Program-made: the position numbers and the translations under genes
Shown here: positions 1 to 8,008 of the stretch, piece by piece
How positions within the stretch are numbered: the first letter of the stretch is position 1
Layout of the letters: each line of letters opens with the position of its first letter
Assembly: GCA_002730875.1 (NCBI GenBank)
Contig: PCBI01000002.1
Span: 69,358 to 133,357 of the forward strand
DNA length: 64,000 nucleotides
Source of the DNA: Spirochaetaceae bacterium
GTDB taxonomy: Bacteria > Spirochaetota > Leptospiria > Leptospirales > Leptonemataceae
Direction: 5' to 3'
Notes under the pieces: generated by a model
Told to the model about the DNA's origin: nothing
Seen by the model: only the letters and a program-made list of their open reading frames with translations
Databases searched by the model: none

Positions 1-451
1 AGGTAAATGCCTCCACCGGAGCCAAAAACATTGAGAACTGCGCATTTTCTACCCAGTTTGAATGCGCATAGAAGTCTTGAATCAGATGCAATGCCATTCC
101 CATGTTTCGCATACTGCTGGTAAGTTCCACGGCATGTACCGCCTGAAACTTCAGTTCCGCCAGGCGAAAGGAGCAATCCGCCAGGCGATCGTTGTCGCAG
201 TGCAGTGTATAGTCCTTCGCGTAGCCCCCGGAATCGCTTATTACGGAAAATTGGCGAATCATATCGCCGCAGAAAGGGTTTATGGAAATATTCCTATCGG
301 CTGCAAAATCCTTAAGAGCCTTGCGTGTGATGGAAAAATGAGTCTCCGGACCGGCGCCAGCAAAGGCGTCCAGGCGAAGGCCCGGCAAAGTCAGGAAGCC
401 TGCCAGCGCCAGAAGGGCGCCATACCGGGAAAACTTGTGAATAGGGACCAT
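1..451 (-). CDS. Secreted HET-C / zinc phospholipase C-like protein, C-terminus cut by window edge
   Basis: The frame opens with ATG at 451 and stays open to base 1, so the 5' end is complete and the 3' end is missing. About 150 residues are visible. They start with a signal peptide (basic start MVPIHKFSR, then an alanine/leucine-rich core ending near LDAFAG). ETHFSITRKAL follows, and later MALHLIQDFYAHSNWVE. That H-x3-D-x3-HSNW arrangement is typical of the HET-C and zinc-dependent phospholipase C/P1-nuclease-like fold, in which His and Asp bind metal. Seen: the signal peptide and motif. Known of the family: an all-helical, metal-binding, often exported protein. Inferred: a secreted or periplasmic hydrolase of unknown substrate. 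The opposite-strand frame here (62-454) has no such features and is a shadow. Confidence 0.72.
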   Translation of the reverse strand, partial: MVPIHKFSRYGALLALAGFLTLPGLRLDAFAGAGPETHFSITRKALKDFAADRNISINPFCGDMIRQFSVISDSGGYAKDYTLHCDNDRLADCSFRLAELKFQAVHAVELTSSMRNMGMALHLIQDFYAHSNWVENAQFSMFLAPVEAFT

Positions 452-625
452 TGACTGCCCGACCTTTATGCCAGCGATTTCGGTAGCTTTAGAAGTACCA
501 ACCTCTATTCGCTCCCGGCAATACTCGGGTTACTTCCGCCATCGCATCCGAAAAGGGCAGCGCAACTGACCGGAATCTCAATGCAGAGAAAAAATCCCCG
601 CATTTCAATGGACCGTCGAGCCGGC

Positions 626-892
626 TCAGAGCATGGGCCAGATTACCTGGAAGAAGACGATCAGTATTACGGTGACGAGAATAGAAAATAGAAAGGCAAG
701 GCCCAGGGCTTTTCCGGTGGAGGGACTACCTGTTTTCGCTCCCAGAGCTCCCGCAGCACCGGAAATCAATCCAAAGGCGCCCGCCACCAGGGCTGATTCA
801 GAGAAATTGGTGAAGAAGCCGGTGGACAAAGCAAATCCTAGAACACCCAGCGAAGCAAACACAACAGCAATAATTCGGGGACCTTTTTCCAT
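626..892 (-). CDS. Small two-helix membrane protein, unknown function
   Basis: An 88-residue protein with two or three hydrophobic segments: IIAVVFASLGVLGFALSTGF near the N-terminus, a Gly/Ala-rich stretch (ALVAGAFGLISGAAGALGA), and a C-terminal helix (LAFLFSILVTVILIVFFQVI). A short basic, Ser/Thr-rich loop (KTGSPSTGK) lies between them. I do not recognise a named family. The composition resembles small inner-membrane proteins with paired glycine-rich helices. It stands alone on the minus strand. The overlapping plus-strand frame is basic and low in hydrophobicity, as expected of a shadow. Confidence 0.6.
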   Translation of the reverse strand: MEKGPRIIAVVFASLGVLGFALSTGFFTNFSESALVAGAFGLISGAAGALGAKTGSPSTGKALGLAFLFSILVTVILIVFFQVIWPML

Positions 893-1241
893 AATAAACC
901 TCCCATGGACTCTCAGGGTCCCAGGATTCTAGCACAATGGAGTTTGAACTTCAAGGGATTTCCGGAATGTGTAAGACATCAATCCTTCGAAGTGGTATTC
1001 CGGGATTCGCAGGTACGATCCTGCTTCCCTGGCTCAGTGGCGATCTGCTCGCCGTTTGGAACCGGGGCAACTGCCCGGCGGTGGGGCGGCTATGAATCAG
1101 GCTGGTAAAGTAGAGCTTTGAGCTCCCATCCGGAATTGGAGCTGCTCGGAATCGCTATCCAGTGGCTGCCTGTCAAAAACCGTGCGGGTTGCGAAGTGGA
1201 CGAGAGTAAGTGGGGCTGCTCCGGCCCACTCCGGCCGAGGA
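893..1241. other. Intergenic stretch, no gene recognised
   Basis: About 350 bases separate two minus-strand membrane-protein genes. The frames that cross it have no recognisable protein features. I see no tRNA-like cloverleaf, strong terminator or repeat. The part next to 892 would hold the promoter of the small membrane protein, but I cannot point to convincing -10/-35 boxes. Confidence 0.4.
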
Positions 1242-1643
1242 TTAACTCAGGACAAAGGTGGCTACCAGGCTTTTTACGATTACCAGAATGCCGAATACAG
1301 CTTCCAGCACCGCGCCGATTTGTACAGGCCGGACCAGCGTAGCGAAACCCACCACTGCAACATGGACAGCCAGCACACTCATGGCAAGACCTGCCAGCAA
1401 CGAAGCCGTGAGATAAGCCGGGTGGTCGAAACCGTAGAGAACAAAGAAGATGAAGGGAAGAAGCCCGCAGAATGTCATGAAGGCTCCCTGGGCTACCCAG
1501 GCCATGATGACCACCCGGGCTTCCTTTTCATCCGGGTTGCCCAGCATCGCCACGGCTCCACCGACAATCAGCTGATGAAAGAGTCCCCAACAGGCCAGCA
1601 GAATTCCGCTGCCGATTACCATGTAGTTCAGTACTGTAAGCAT
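1242..1643 (-). CDS. Four-helix membrane protein, unknown function
   Basis: From the ATG at 1643 the product has 133 residues and four hydrophobic segments: VLNYMVIGSGILLACWGLFHQL, VVIMAWVAQGAFMTFCGLLPF plus IFFVLY, LTASLLAGLAMSVLAVHV, and VLEAVFGILVIVKSLVATF. The frame stays open further upstream, but the extra 38 residues look like non-coding sequence, and the internal start gives a normal short N-terminus before the first helix. No enzyme motif is visible. It is probably an inner-membrane protein of a small uncharacterised family. Confidence 0.6.
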   Translation of the reverse strand: MLTVLNYMVIGSGILLACWGLFHQLIVGGAVAMLGNPDEKEARVVIMAWVAQGAFMTFCGLLPFIFFVLYGFDHPAYLTASLLAGLAMSVLAVHVAVVGFATLVRPVQIGAVLEAVFGILVIVKSLVATFVLS

Positions 1644-1852
1644 TTCTCTAATCGACGTACATCGGGGTTGGAAGTCCGGAACAGTGCATCCGACAATGAG
1701 TGTCGGCGCGCCGCGTGACCGGAACCGAGGTTTCCAGAAATCCGAACTCCAAGACAATCAAACGACCACCGGCTCTGTTGGGAAAGCAAAAAGCGCATCG
1801 GCGCGGCCGAAAGGGCCAAATCCGCAGTCATTCCACCAACTTGACCCCGACG

Positions 1853-2416
1853 CTATCGCGGCTGGCCGTTGGTGTACTGAATCAAACCGTCGATAGTTTG
1901 AAATACTTCCCGGTATTGATCCATTTCTTCTTCGGGGGCGGTGTAGTAGATGGCATGGATTCTTCGGTCCCGGAACCTGAGTTGGCCGATCTTGATATAG
2001 CGCACCGTACCTTCAATGTAGCTACCTTCAAAAGTGAAGGAGCGGGAGTCCGCATCCTTATCCCGATTAGCATACTTCCATCCGGGGTAATTCAATCGCA
2101 TGGCATCATACCAGCCGCTGGCGTAGAGATCCCTGGAGCGTTGATCTCTGGGCTCCGTATCCAGACCCCGGTATTCCAGAACGGCCAGGGGCTCTGAACC
2201 CTCCCTGTACACGGCTACAAACTGAAAATATCTATCCCGACTGAGGCTTACATCCCATCGTCCCGGAATGCGAAAGGTTATTCCGTAGTCGGTGAGCGCT
2301 ACCGAGCGTAGTTCGTCATTATAGTCAAAAAGGGAGCCGGACCGGCAGGAAATACCAGTCAGAGGCAACAGAAGTAGAATTGCCAGCTTCTGAAGATGTA
2401 GCCGGACCGATTGCAA
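1853..2416 (-). CDS. Putative lipoprotein downstream of map
   Basis: This 187-residue protein has a spirochaete-type lipoprotein signal: a basic start, LAILLLLPLTGISC, and a lipidation cysteine at residue 24. The mature part is soluble and charged (for example YGITFRIPGRWDVSLSRDRYFQFVAVY) and predicts as alternating beta strands. It resembles the small folds, related to PsbP or TPR-associated domains, that follow IPGRW-type openings, but I cannot assign a family. Its ATG lies two bases after the map stop, so the two genes are probably one transcript with coupled translation. Role unknown; location is inferred as periplasm or membrane surface. Confidence 0.72.
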   Translation of the reverse strand: MQSVRLHLQKLAILLLLPLTGISCRSGSLFDYNDELRSVALTDYGITFRIPGRWDVSLSRDRYFQFVAVYREGSEPLAVLEYRGLDTEPRDQRSRDLYASGWYDAMRLNYPGWKYANRDKDADSRSFTFEGSYIEGTVRYIKIGQLRFRDRRIHAIYYTAPEEEMDQYREVFQTIDGLIQYTNGQPR

Positions 2417-2418
2417 TC

Positions 2419-3180
2419 TCAGTTCTCCATCCGGGTGAGCACTTCGTAGCCATCATCGGTTACCAGCACGGTGTGTTCGAACTGAGCGGAAAGACGGCCG
2501 TCTACGGTTGTGACGGTCCAGCCATCCTCTTTGCTGAAATTCACTTTCCAGGTGCCCTGGTTTACCATGGGCTCCACGGTGAAGGTCATGCCCGGCTGCA
2601 TTCGCTGACGCACCTGGTTTTGTTTGTAATGCGGCACCGGAGGGTCCTCATGGAAGTTGCGGCCAATTCCGTGTCCGGTAAGATCTCTTACTATTCCGTA
2701 GCCCCGGGGGGTCAGGAATGCGTCGATGGCTTCCCCTATGTCGCAGATGCGATTATCGGGCTTCACAGTGCGAATGCCTACCCACATAGCCTCCTCTGTA
2801 TCCTGGATTAGCTTTTCCGCATCTTCCGAGATAGCTCCGACGGCGAACATACGGGATGTGTCGCCATGGAAGTCATGGTAGATCACAGTGACATCGATGT
2901 TCATTATGTCGCCATCTTTCAGGACATCCTTTGCGCTGGGAATGCCATGACATACAACATCATTTACCGAAGTGCAAATACTCTTCGGAAAACCCTTGTA
3001 ATTGAGCGGCGCGCTAATGGCCCCTTTTTTGCGCGTGTAAGACTCGGCGAAGTCATTTAGCTCCAGGGTGGATACCCCTGGCTTCACGCGCAGACCTGTT
3101 TCATGGAGCACTTCGGCTGCCAGCTTGCCGGCATCGCGCATTTTCTGGATTTCTTTACTGTTCTTAATATGAATCATCAC
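2419..3180 (-). CDS. map: Methionine aminopeptidase, type I
   Basis: This enzyme removes the initiator methionine from nascent proteins at the ribosome using a dinuclear metal site. The length (253 residues) is usual for the short bacterial type I form. All expected ligands are present by position: D96 (MNIDVTV), D107 (FHGDTSR), H170 (TGHGIGR), E203 (FTVEPM) and E235 (QFEHTVL). They match the classic Escherichia coli set closely. The substrate-gating histidine H78 (DVVCHGIPS) is also present. It is the first gene of a two-gene minus-strand unit with the small lipoprotein. Function is secure from motifs alone. Confidence 0.97.
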   Translation of the reverse strand: MMIHIKNSKEIQKMRDAGKLAAEVLHETGLRVKPGVSTLELNDFAESYTRKKGAISAPLNYKGFPKSICTSVNDVVCHGIPSAKDVLKDGDIMNIDVTVIYHDFHGDTSRMFAVGAISEDAEKLIQDTEEAMWVGIRTVKPDNRICDIGEAIDAFLTPRGYGIVRDLTGHGIGRNFHEDPPVPHYKQNQVRQRMQPGMTFTVEPMVNQGTWKVNFSKEDGWTVTTVDGRLSAQFEHTVLVTDDGYEVLTRMEN

Positions 3181-3540
3181 TTGCTTCGGGAAAAATTTCA
3201 GACTGTTCCTCGAAAAAAAAGATATACAGCGAGGGCCAGCTACGCTTTTTATTTAACACGAAGTCCGGTAGGCTTTCAAGTTGCATTTTTCATCCGGGCA
3301 TCAGACGTCTCGCATAATTTCATTCTGCGAGCATTTTTCTGGAATGAACGACCATTCACATAGCGAAATAGACCGCAGTGATTCCTCGGATACCGCCGAC
3401 CCTTTATCGGCGGGCCTTCGTCGTACTGTCCTATTACACAATCCTGACGCGCTTCCGCGTCGCCACCCCAACGCCAAACAGGCACGCATGCATTTCTCGG
3501 TTCGGTTAGCCGGCCAGGAGGTTTTCTAAAACATCAGCCC
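3181..3540. other. Divergent intergenic region with two hairpins
   Basis: This region separates map (minus) from the CBS-domain gene (plus), so it should hold both promoters. Two perfect inverted repeats are visible. One has a 7-bp stem and 7-base loop at 3393-3413 (CCGCCGA / TCGGCGG). The other has a 6-bp stem and 4-base loop at 3446-3461 (GACGCG / CGCGTC). Neither is followed by a T tract. An AGGAGG lies near 3517 but is about 19 bases from the ATG at 3541, too far for a standard ribosome site. The hairpins may belong to the 5' leader of the downstream gene. Confidence 0.45.
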
Positions 3541-4854
3541 ATGGGCAATACTACCCTAGATTTTCTCATCATTCTAGTTTTGATTCTTATCAACGGATTC
3601 TTTGCCGCCGCAGAGATCGCCTTAATCTCAATTCGCAAAGGCCGAGTGAAAGCCCTGATCGAAGAGGGCAACGTCAGGGCGAAGATCATTTCCCGGCTCC
3701 AGGGCGATCCGGATCGGCTATTTGCCACTGTTCAGGTGGGTGTGACACTGGTAGGGGCCATTGTCGGTGTATTTGGCGGTTCCAGTTTTAAGGAAAAGCT
3801 GGAGCCGCTAATCAATCGAATCCCTTACGAATTCGTACAGAATTTTTCGGAACAGATCTCTTTTGTAATCGTGGTGATGGCCATCACCTATTTGAGCCTG
3901 GTGGTTGGCGAACTGGTTCCCAAATCCCTGGCTCTGAACTATTCCGAGCGCGTGGCCATGCTGGTAGCATATCCGCTGCAAGCATTCAACCGTGTGGTGT
4001 ACTGGTTCACTCGTTTTCTAACCTTTTCCAGTAACTTGCTTCTGCGTCCCTTTAAGGATCGAACAAGCTTCTCTGAAACGCGGCTTCTGGCGGAAGAGAT
4101 CAAGCATTTGCTGGAAGAAGGGGTTAGGCACGGAACGATTGCTCACTCCGAACACGAAATCATCGAAAACGTTCTGGAAATCAACGACACAGCCGCCCGG
4201 GAAGTGATGGTTCCCCGAGTAGACATAAAGGCCATAAGCGTGGATGCGGCGGAAGACGAAGTGCGCAAAGCGGTGGATTCCCTCTATAGTCGGCTACCGG
4301 TTTTTGGCGAAGGTCTGGACAATATCATCGGAATCCTGCACATGAAAGATCTGATGCGCTGCCTGGCGCGTCAGGAAGCCTACCAGCTGTCCAGGCTGGC
4401 GCGGCCGGCCTACTTTGTTCCGGAGAGTATGAAGATTGGAAAGATTCTCCAGGAAATGCAAAAACGAAAGACCCATATGGCCATTGTTGTGGATGAATAC
4501 GGCGGTACCGCCGGCCTGCTGACAATGGAGGACATTCTGGAAGAGATTGTGGGAGAGATCCAGGATGTGACGGAGATTCCCGATGAAGACGAGTTTATGC
4601 CACTTCCCGACGGAAGTTATCTGGTGAGTGGCTCCTGCGGGATTTCCGACTTCAACGAATTTATGCAGGAAGGCCTCCCGGAAGCGGACTCCTATACCAG
4701 CGTAGCGGGGTTTGTGATCGAACAGATTGGCCGATTTCCGGAGGTGGGCGAAAAAATCGTTTCCGGGAACCTTTCCTTTGAGCTGGTTAAAAGAGTACGA
4801 CAGAAGATGGTGCAGTTTCGGGTTCGTAGGCTGGAGCCACTGCCGGAAGAATAA
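3541..4854 (+). CDS. CBS-domain membrane protein of the TlyC/CorC (UPF0053) family
   Basis: A 437-residue protein with the standard order of this family. An N-terminal DUF21/CNNM-type membrane domain with three to four helices occupies roughly residues 1-190 (FLIILVLILINGFFAAAEIALIS is the first). A pair of CBS domains follows at about 210-330 (VMVPRVDIKAISVD and THMAIVVDEYGGTAGLLTMEDILEEIVGEI). A CorC_HlyC transporter-associated domain ends it at about 345-430. Members are called haemolysins for historical reasons; better-studied relatives take part in magnesium or cobalt efflux. Leptospira TlyC has been reported as a surface matrix-binding protein rather than a toxin. Inferred role: ion homeostasis at the inner membrane. 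A GC-rich hairpin follows the stop. Confidence 0.9.
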   Translation: MGNTTLDFLIILVLILINGFFAAAEIALISIRKGRVKALIEEGNVRAKIISRLQGDPDRLFATVQVGVTLVGAIVGVFGGSSFKEKLEPLINRIPYEFVQNFSEQISFVIVVMAITYLSLVVGELVPKSLALNYSERVAMLVAYPLQAFNRVVYWFTRFLTFSSNLLLRPFKDRTSFSETRLLAEEIKHLLEEGVRHGTIAHSEHEIIENVLEINDTAAREVMVPRVDIKAISVDAAEDEVRKAVDSLYSRLPVFGEGLDNIIGILHMKDLMRCLARQEAYQLSRLARPAYFVPESMKIGKILQEMQKRKTHMAIVVDEYGGTAGLLTMEDILEEIVGEIQDVTEIPDEDEFMPLPDGSYLVSGSCGISDFNEFMQEGLPEADSYTSVAGFVIEQIGRFPEVGEKIVSGNLSFELVKRVRQKMVQFRVRRLEPLPEE

Positions 4855-4905
4855 ACCGGAAGGCCAGAAGGATAACGATCTCCCTTCGATTTCCTTTCCC
4901 TTTGT

Positions 4906-4920
4906 CCCGGCATCGCCGGG
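4906..4920 (+). terminator. Possible weak terminator hairpin
   Basis: CCCGGC-ATC-GCCGGG forms a perfect 6-bp stem with a 3-base loop about 50 bases after the stop of the CBS-domain gene. Only a short, interrupted T stretch (GTTTCTG) follows, so termination is uncertain. It could simply be a leader hairpin for the acyl-CoA dehydrogenase gene. Confidence 0.35.
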
Positions 4921-5070
4921 CGGGTTTCTGCTGATGACGCTGGCCAGACGTCCATGCCCGGGGGGATCCGGGTCACCGGGAAGCGGATCGCTTCCATGGT
5001 CGCCGTTTTTTCTTGTCCCCAACCTGCCTCGCCGAAATCTGGTTCGTAACTCTGAATGAAGGTGTGATCC

Positions 5071-6246
5071 ATGTCTGAACCTCAAATCACCATTGGCCTG
5101 ACAGAAGACCAGGCCATGCTACGCGACCTGGTGCGCGATGTTGTTAAGAATGAAGTAGTTCCCGTTCGTATGGAACTGGATGAGAAGAACGAGTATCCCC
5201 ATAAGGTACTGGAAAAGTTCAAGGAAGCTGGTCTGTTCCAGGCCATGTATGAAGAAGAATTCGGCGGTATGGGAATGGGAATGATGGGAAACATCATCCT
5301 GGCCGAAGAAGTGGCTCGAGGATGTCTGGGCGTAGGCACAGCTTTCCTGGCTACCAAACTGGGATCCCTGCCAATTGAAGTAGGCGCTACCGACGAGCAG
5401 AAGCAAAAGTATCTGCCCAAGCTGGCCTCCGGCGAGCTCATCGCGGCCTTTGGTCTAACCGAGCCGGGCGCGGGTTCCGATGTTCCTGCCTTGAGCACTA
5501 CTGCCGTTAAAAAAGGCGACAAGTTCATTCTGAACGGAACCAAGCAATGGATTTCCGGCGCCGGACAGGCGGATGTTTACACCGTATTTGCACTTACCGA
5601 TAAGAACCGCGGCCCTCGTGGAATCAGCTGCTTTATCGTAGAAAAGGACACTCCGGGATTCTCCTTCGGAAAGAAGGAAGACAAGCTCGGTATTCGATGT
5701 TCTGAAACCCGTCAGCTGATCTTCGAAGACTGCGAAGTTCCTGCAGAGAACATTGTCGGCGGTCGCGAAAACAACGGCTTTTTGCATGCGCTCAAGACCT
5801 TGAACCTGTCACGACCCGCTGTGGCGGCCAGTGCCGTAGGATGCGCGCAGGGCGCTTACGAAGCCGCCATTCAGTACGCTCGCGAAAGGGAACAGTTTGG
5901 AGTAAAGATTGCCACTTTTCAGGCGATCCAGCATATGCTGGCTGAGATGGCCATGAACATTGAGGCTTCCCGCCTGCTGACCTACAAAGCCGCGCAACTG
6001 GCTCAGATGGGTCACAAGGATACGGCGAAGTTCTCGGCCATGGCAAAATGCTACGCGGCTGACACTGCCATGCGAGTGGCCACCGATGGCGTTCAGATCC
6101 ACGGCGGTTACGGTTACGTTAAAGAATACCCCGCAGAGAAGTTTTTCCGGGATGCAAAGATTCTTCAGATCTATGAAGGAACCAGCCAGATCCAGAAAAA
6201 CGAAATCGCAGCCGGTCTCGTAAAAGAAGCTGCCTCTCGCCGATAA
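5071..6246 (+). CDS. Acyl-CoA dehydrogenase (FAD-dependent)
   Basis: It oxidises an acyl-CoA to the trans-2-enoyl-CoA and passes electrons to ETF; this is the first step of beta-oxidation or of branched-chain amino-acid breakdown. The length (391 residues) is normal. Visible hallmarks are the helical N-terminal domain (MLRDLVRDVVKNEVVPVR), the FAD/substrate loop AFGLTEPGAGSD, and KQWISGAGQADVYTVFA. The C-terminal helical domain carries the tetramer/FAD motif IHGGYGYVKEYPAEKFFRDAK. The catalytic base is E369 in IYEGTSQIQ, the position used by short- and medium-chain enzymes. A GAAGGTG ribosome site precedes the ATG. Substrate length cannot be read from sequence. A strong terminator follows. 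Confidence 0.95.
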   Translation: MSEPQITIGLTEDQAMLRDLVRDVVKNEVVPVRMELDEKNEYPHKVLEKFKEAGLFQAMYEEEFGGMGMGMMGNIILAEEVARGCLGVGTAFLATKLGSLPIEVGATDEQKQKYLPKLASGELIAAFGLTEPGAGSDVPALSTTAVKKGDKFILNGTKQWISGAGQADVYTVFALTDKNRGPRGISCFIVEKDTPGFSFGKKEDKLGIRCSETRQLIFEDCEVPAENIVGGRENNGFLHALKTLNLSRPAVAASAVGCAQGAYEAAIQYAREREQFGVKIATFQAIQHMLAEMAMNIEASRLLTYKAAQLAQMGHKDTAKFSAMAKCYAADTAMRVATDGVQIHGGYGYVKEYPAEKFFRDAKILQIYEGTSQIQKNEIAAGLVKEAASRR

Positions 6247-6305
6247 ATATATCGTCTGGAATCGCAATCAGGTTCCATTCGATAATCATCTTTAGGATGA
6301 TCCGA

Positions 6306-6331
6306 AGCCCGCCGCCTGGCGGGCTTTTTTT
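6306..6331 (+). terminator. Rho-independent terminator after the acyl-CoA dehydrogenase gene
   Basis: A perfect 8-bp stem AGCCCGCC / GGCGGGCT with loop GCCT is followed by an unbroken run of T. It lies about 60 bases after the stop codon. This is the clearest intrinsic terminator on the plus strand of the window. Confidence 0.93.
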
Positions 6332-6666
6332 CGTCTCTGCGATAGTCCGATGCCCGCTGTGGTCTGGCGACGCGTCGAGTGCATTTCCACAGCGTTTAAG
6401 TCTTTAATAAAGCCTTCGCTGCGCGGTGATGGCCACGCAGGGCTACGGCTGGCTACGCGTGGCAACGCACTGCGTCGAACCAGGCTCTATTTTAGCAGGC
6501 CCGGACGCTCTTTGGCTTGCTTTGCCGGCCAGTCTAAAAAGAACTCAACTCCGAATCCTGCCGCTAACTTTTATTTGTAAGTGTTAATAATTCGGCAGTT
6601 CCCTGGACGCTGGAATGGCAGGGATCGCAAGTTTAGATTGGACGAAGGCAGCCGGGTATGGCCGGA
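6332..6666. other. Intergenic region between convergent genes
   Basis: About 335 bases lie between the terminator and the end of the minus-strand pseudouridine synthase gene. The sequence GCGTGG/CCACGC recurs in short inverted copies around 6430-6470, which could fold. I find no coding frame with protein-like features, no tRNA and no second T-tailed hairpin. Confidence 0.4.
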
Positions 6667-7395
6667 TCAGCCTTGTAGTATATCGCGCCACCACCGGGAG
6701 GAGGGGAGCTTTTCGAATACTTTCAACTCCCGCTGTCCCACCGGATGGCGAATTTCAAGCCGGTAGGACCAGAGTCCCAGTCGGAAGTCCGCAAGTCCCT
6801 GGTCTGCGTATTTGGCCTCGCCTGCCAGAGGGAGGCCGCGACTGGCCAGTTGATACCGAATCTGATGAAAACGCCCCGTAAGGAGTTCTACTTCCAGAGC
6901 GGTATGCTTGCTTCCGCTCAAGTCTCCAAGAACAGAAAATAGTAATCGCGCCTCTTTCGCATCCGGATGGTCGGCTTCGCAGGCAACAGCCATTCGGGAA
7001 CGTTCATCCTTTCGGTACCTGTCGCTGAGTTCGCCGCTTTTGCCCGGCAGAATAGCAAGCGTTTCATCCAGAGAGCGGTTCACAACGGCAATATACTTCT
7101 TGGTTACCCTTGATTTCTGAAAATCCTCGGATAGGCGGGCCGCCGCCTTGGAGGTCAGGGCCAGGACCATAATTCCTCCGGTGGCTCGATCCAATCGATG
7201 TACAAGACCAACAAAAACGTTCCTGGGTTTGTTCCGACTCTCCTTGATGTAGCGCTTCAATATCGATAGAACATCCGGATCGCCGGAGGCATCTTCCTGG
7301 CTCAATATTCCCGGCGGTTTAACGACAACCAGAAGATGGTTATCCTCATAGAGTATTTCCAGGCCTTCGGGTTTCCTGTGAGAGGTCCGTACCAT
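6667..7395 (-). CDS. RluA-family RNA pseudouridine synthase
   Basis: It converts specific uridines of rRNA or tRNA to pseudouridine. Starting at the ATG at 7395 the product has 242 residues. The core begins with LEILYEDNHLLVVVKPPGI, typical of the RluA/RluC/RluD group. The catalytic aspartate is D69 in VHRLDRATGG, and FHQIRYQLASRGLPLAGEAKY is the usual C-terminal motif. There is no N-terminal S4 domain, so it resembles the short RluA/TruC-like forms; the target base cannot be deduced. The frame extends upstream, but the extension overlaps the preceding TonB-like gene. With the chosen start the two genes are separated by one base (TAAGATG). Confidence 0.92.
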   Translation of the reverse strand: MVRTSHRKPEGLEILYEDNHLLVVVKPPGILSQEDASGDPDVLSILKRYIKESRNKPRNVFVGLVHRLDRATGGIMVLALTSKAAARLSEDFQKSRVTKKYIAVVNRSLDETLAILPGKSGELSDRYRKDERSRMAVACEADHPDAKEARLLFSVLGDLSGSKHTALEVELLTGRFHQIRYQLASRGLPLAGEAKYADQGLADFRLGLWSYRLEIRHPVGQRELKVFEKLPSSRWWRDILQG

Positions 7396-7396
7396 C

Positions 7397-8002
7397 TTAC
7401 CTGTCGATTGCAAAATCCACGCGAAACTGTCTTTCGGCCGTAACTTCAGGCCATTGCCAGGCGCGAATGCTCTGCAACACCTGATTGTCCAGGATATCAT
7501 AGCCCGAGCTACTTAGCAAATCCAGCTTTGCTAGCTTCCCCTCTTGCAGTGCAATGAAAACGATAACCGTGCCCTGGATGCCCTGGCTGGCAGCCAGAGC
7601 CGGATAAGGGATAGTCTGTTTGAGCTGGCCCAGGCTCTTCGTAAGCAGGCCCGGGTTACTACCGCCGCCGTCGTTCGCATTCCGGGAAGATCCCTGTCTA
7701 TTCTCCTGGGCTCTGGACTGCCGGTCGTTTCCCGTAGCGCTGGATTCAAACGAAACGGAAAACCCTTTGCTGGCATGTATCAACGGAGCGGTGGTGGAAA
7801 GCGGTTGCGAAGTAAAGAACAGGACAGCGAAGGCCAGAGCATGAAGAAACACGCTTAGAATCAAGTAGGGAAAATAGCTGTCTGAGAGTCTGAACGCTTG
7901 CACTACTTGTGTCTCACTACTCCCTGGTGGCCCATGCGGGCAGGGCGAGATCCTGTGGAGCCTCGGAGAGCCTTGGCTATAGGCCTGCCCAGGCCTGAGC
8001 AA
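7397..8002 (-). CDS. TonB C-terminal domain protein
   Basis: A single membrane helix (YLILSVFLHALAFAVLFFTS, about residues 46-65) is followed by a Ser/Asn/Gly-rich linker (about 85-120). The C-terminal domain YPALAASQGIQGTVIVFIALQEG...YDILDNQVLQSIRAWQWP is typical of TonB/TolA-type C-terminal folds. Such proteins span the periplasm and pass proton-motive energy to outer-membrane receptors, or act as structural variants. The N-terminus is uncertain. TTG at 8002 gives 201 residues; a GTG at 7903 would place the helix closer to the start. No ExbB/ExbD genes are nearby. It is coupled to the pseudouridine synthase gene downstream. Confidence 0.72.
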   Translation of the reverse strand: MLRPGQAYSQGSPRLHRISPCPHGPPGSSETQVVQAFRLSDSYFPYLILSVFLHALAFAVLFFTSQPLSTTAPLIHASKGFSVSFESSATGNDRQSRAQENRQGSSRNANDGGGSNPGLLTKSLGQLKQTIPYPALAASQGIQGTVIVFIALQEGKLAKLDLLSSSGYDILDNQVLQSIRAWQWPEVTAERQFRVDFAIDR

Positions 8003-8008
8003 CGTGCT

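Noticed and set aside
62..454. Plus-strand gene at the left edge
   Set aside because: The opposite strand carries a signal peptide and a clear HET-C-like motif; the plus frame has no protein features.
4294..5085. 263-codon minus-strand frame over the CBS-domain gene
   Set aside because: Composition is arginine/serine/histidine-rich without domains; it is antisense to a well-supported gene.
6332..6560. tRNA or small RNA after the first terminator
   Set aside because: GGTTCGA-like pieces occur on the minus strand near 6476, but no acceptor stem or anticodon arm could be built around them.
6311..6667. Mobile element remnant between the terminator and the pseudouridine synthase
   Set aside because: No terminal inverted repeats, target duplication or transposase fragment could be found.
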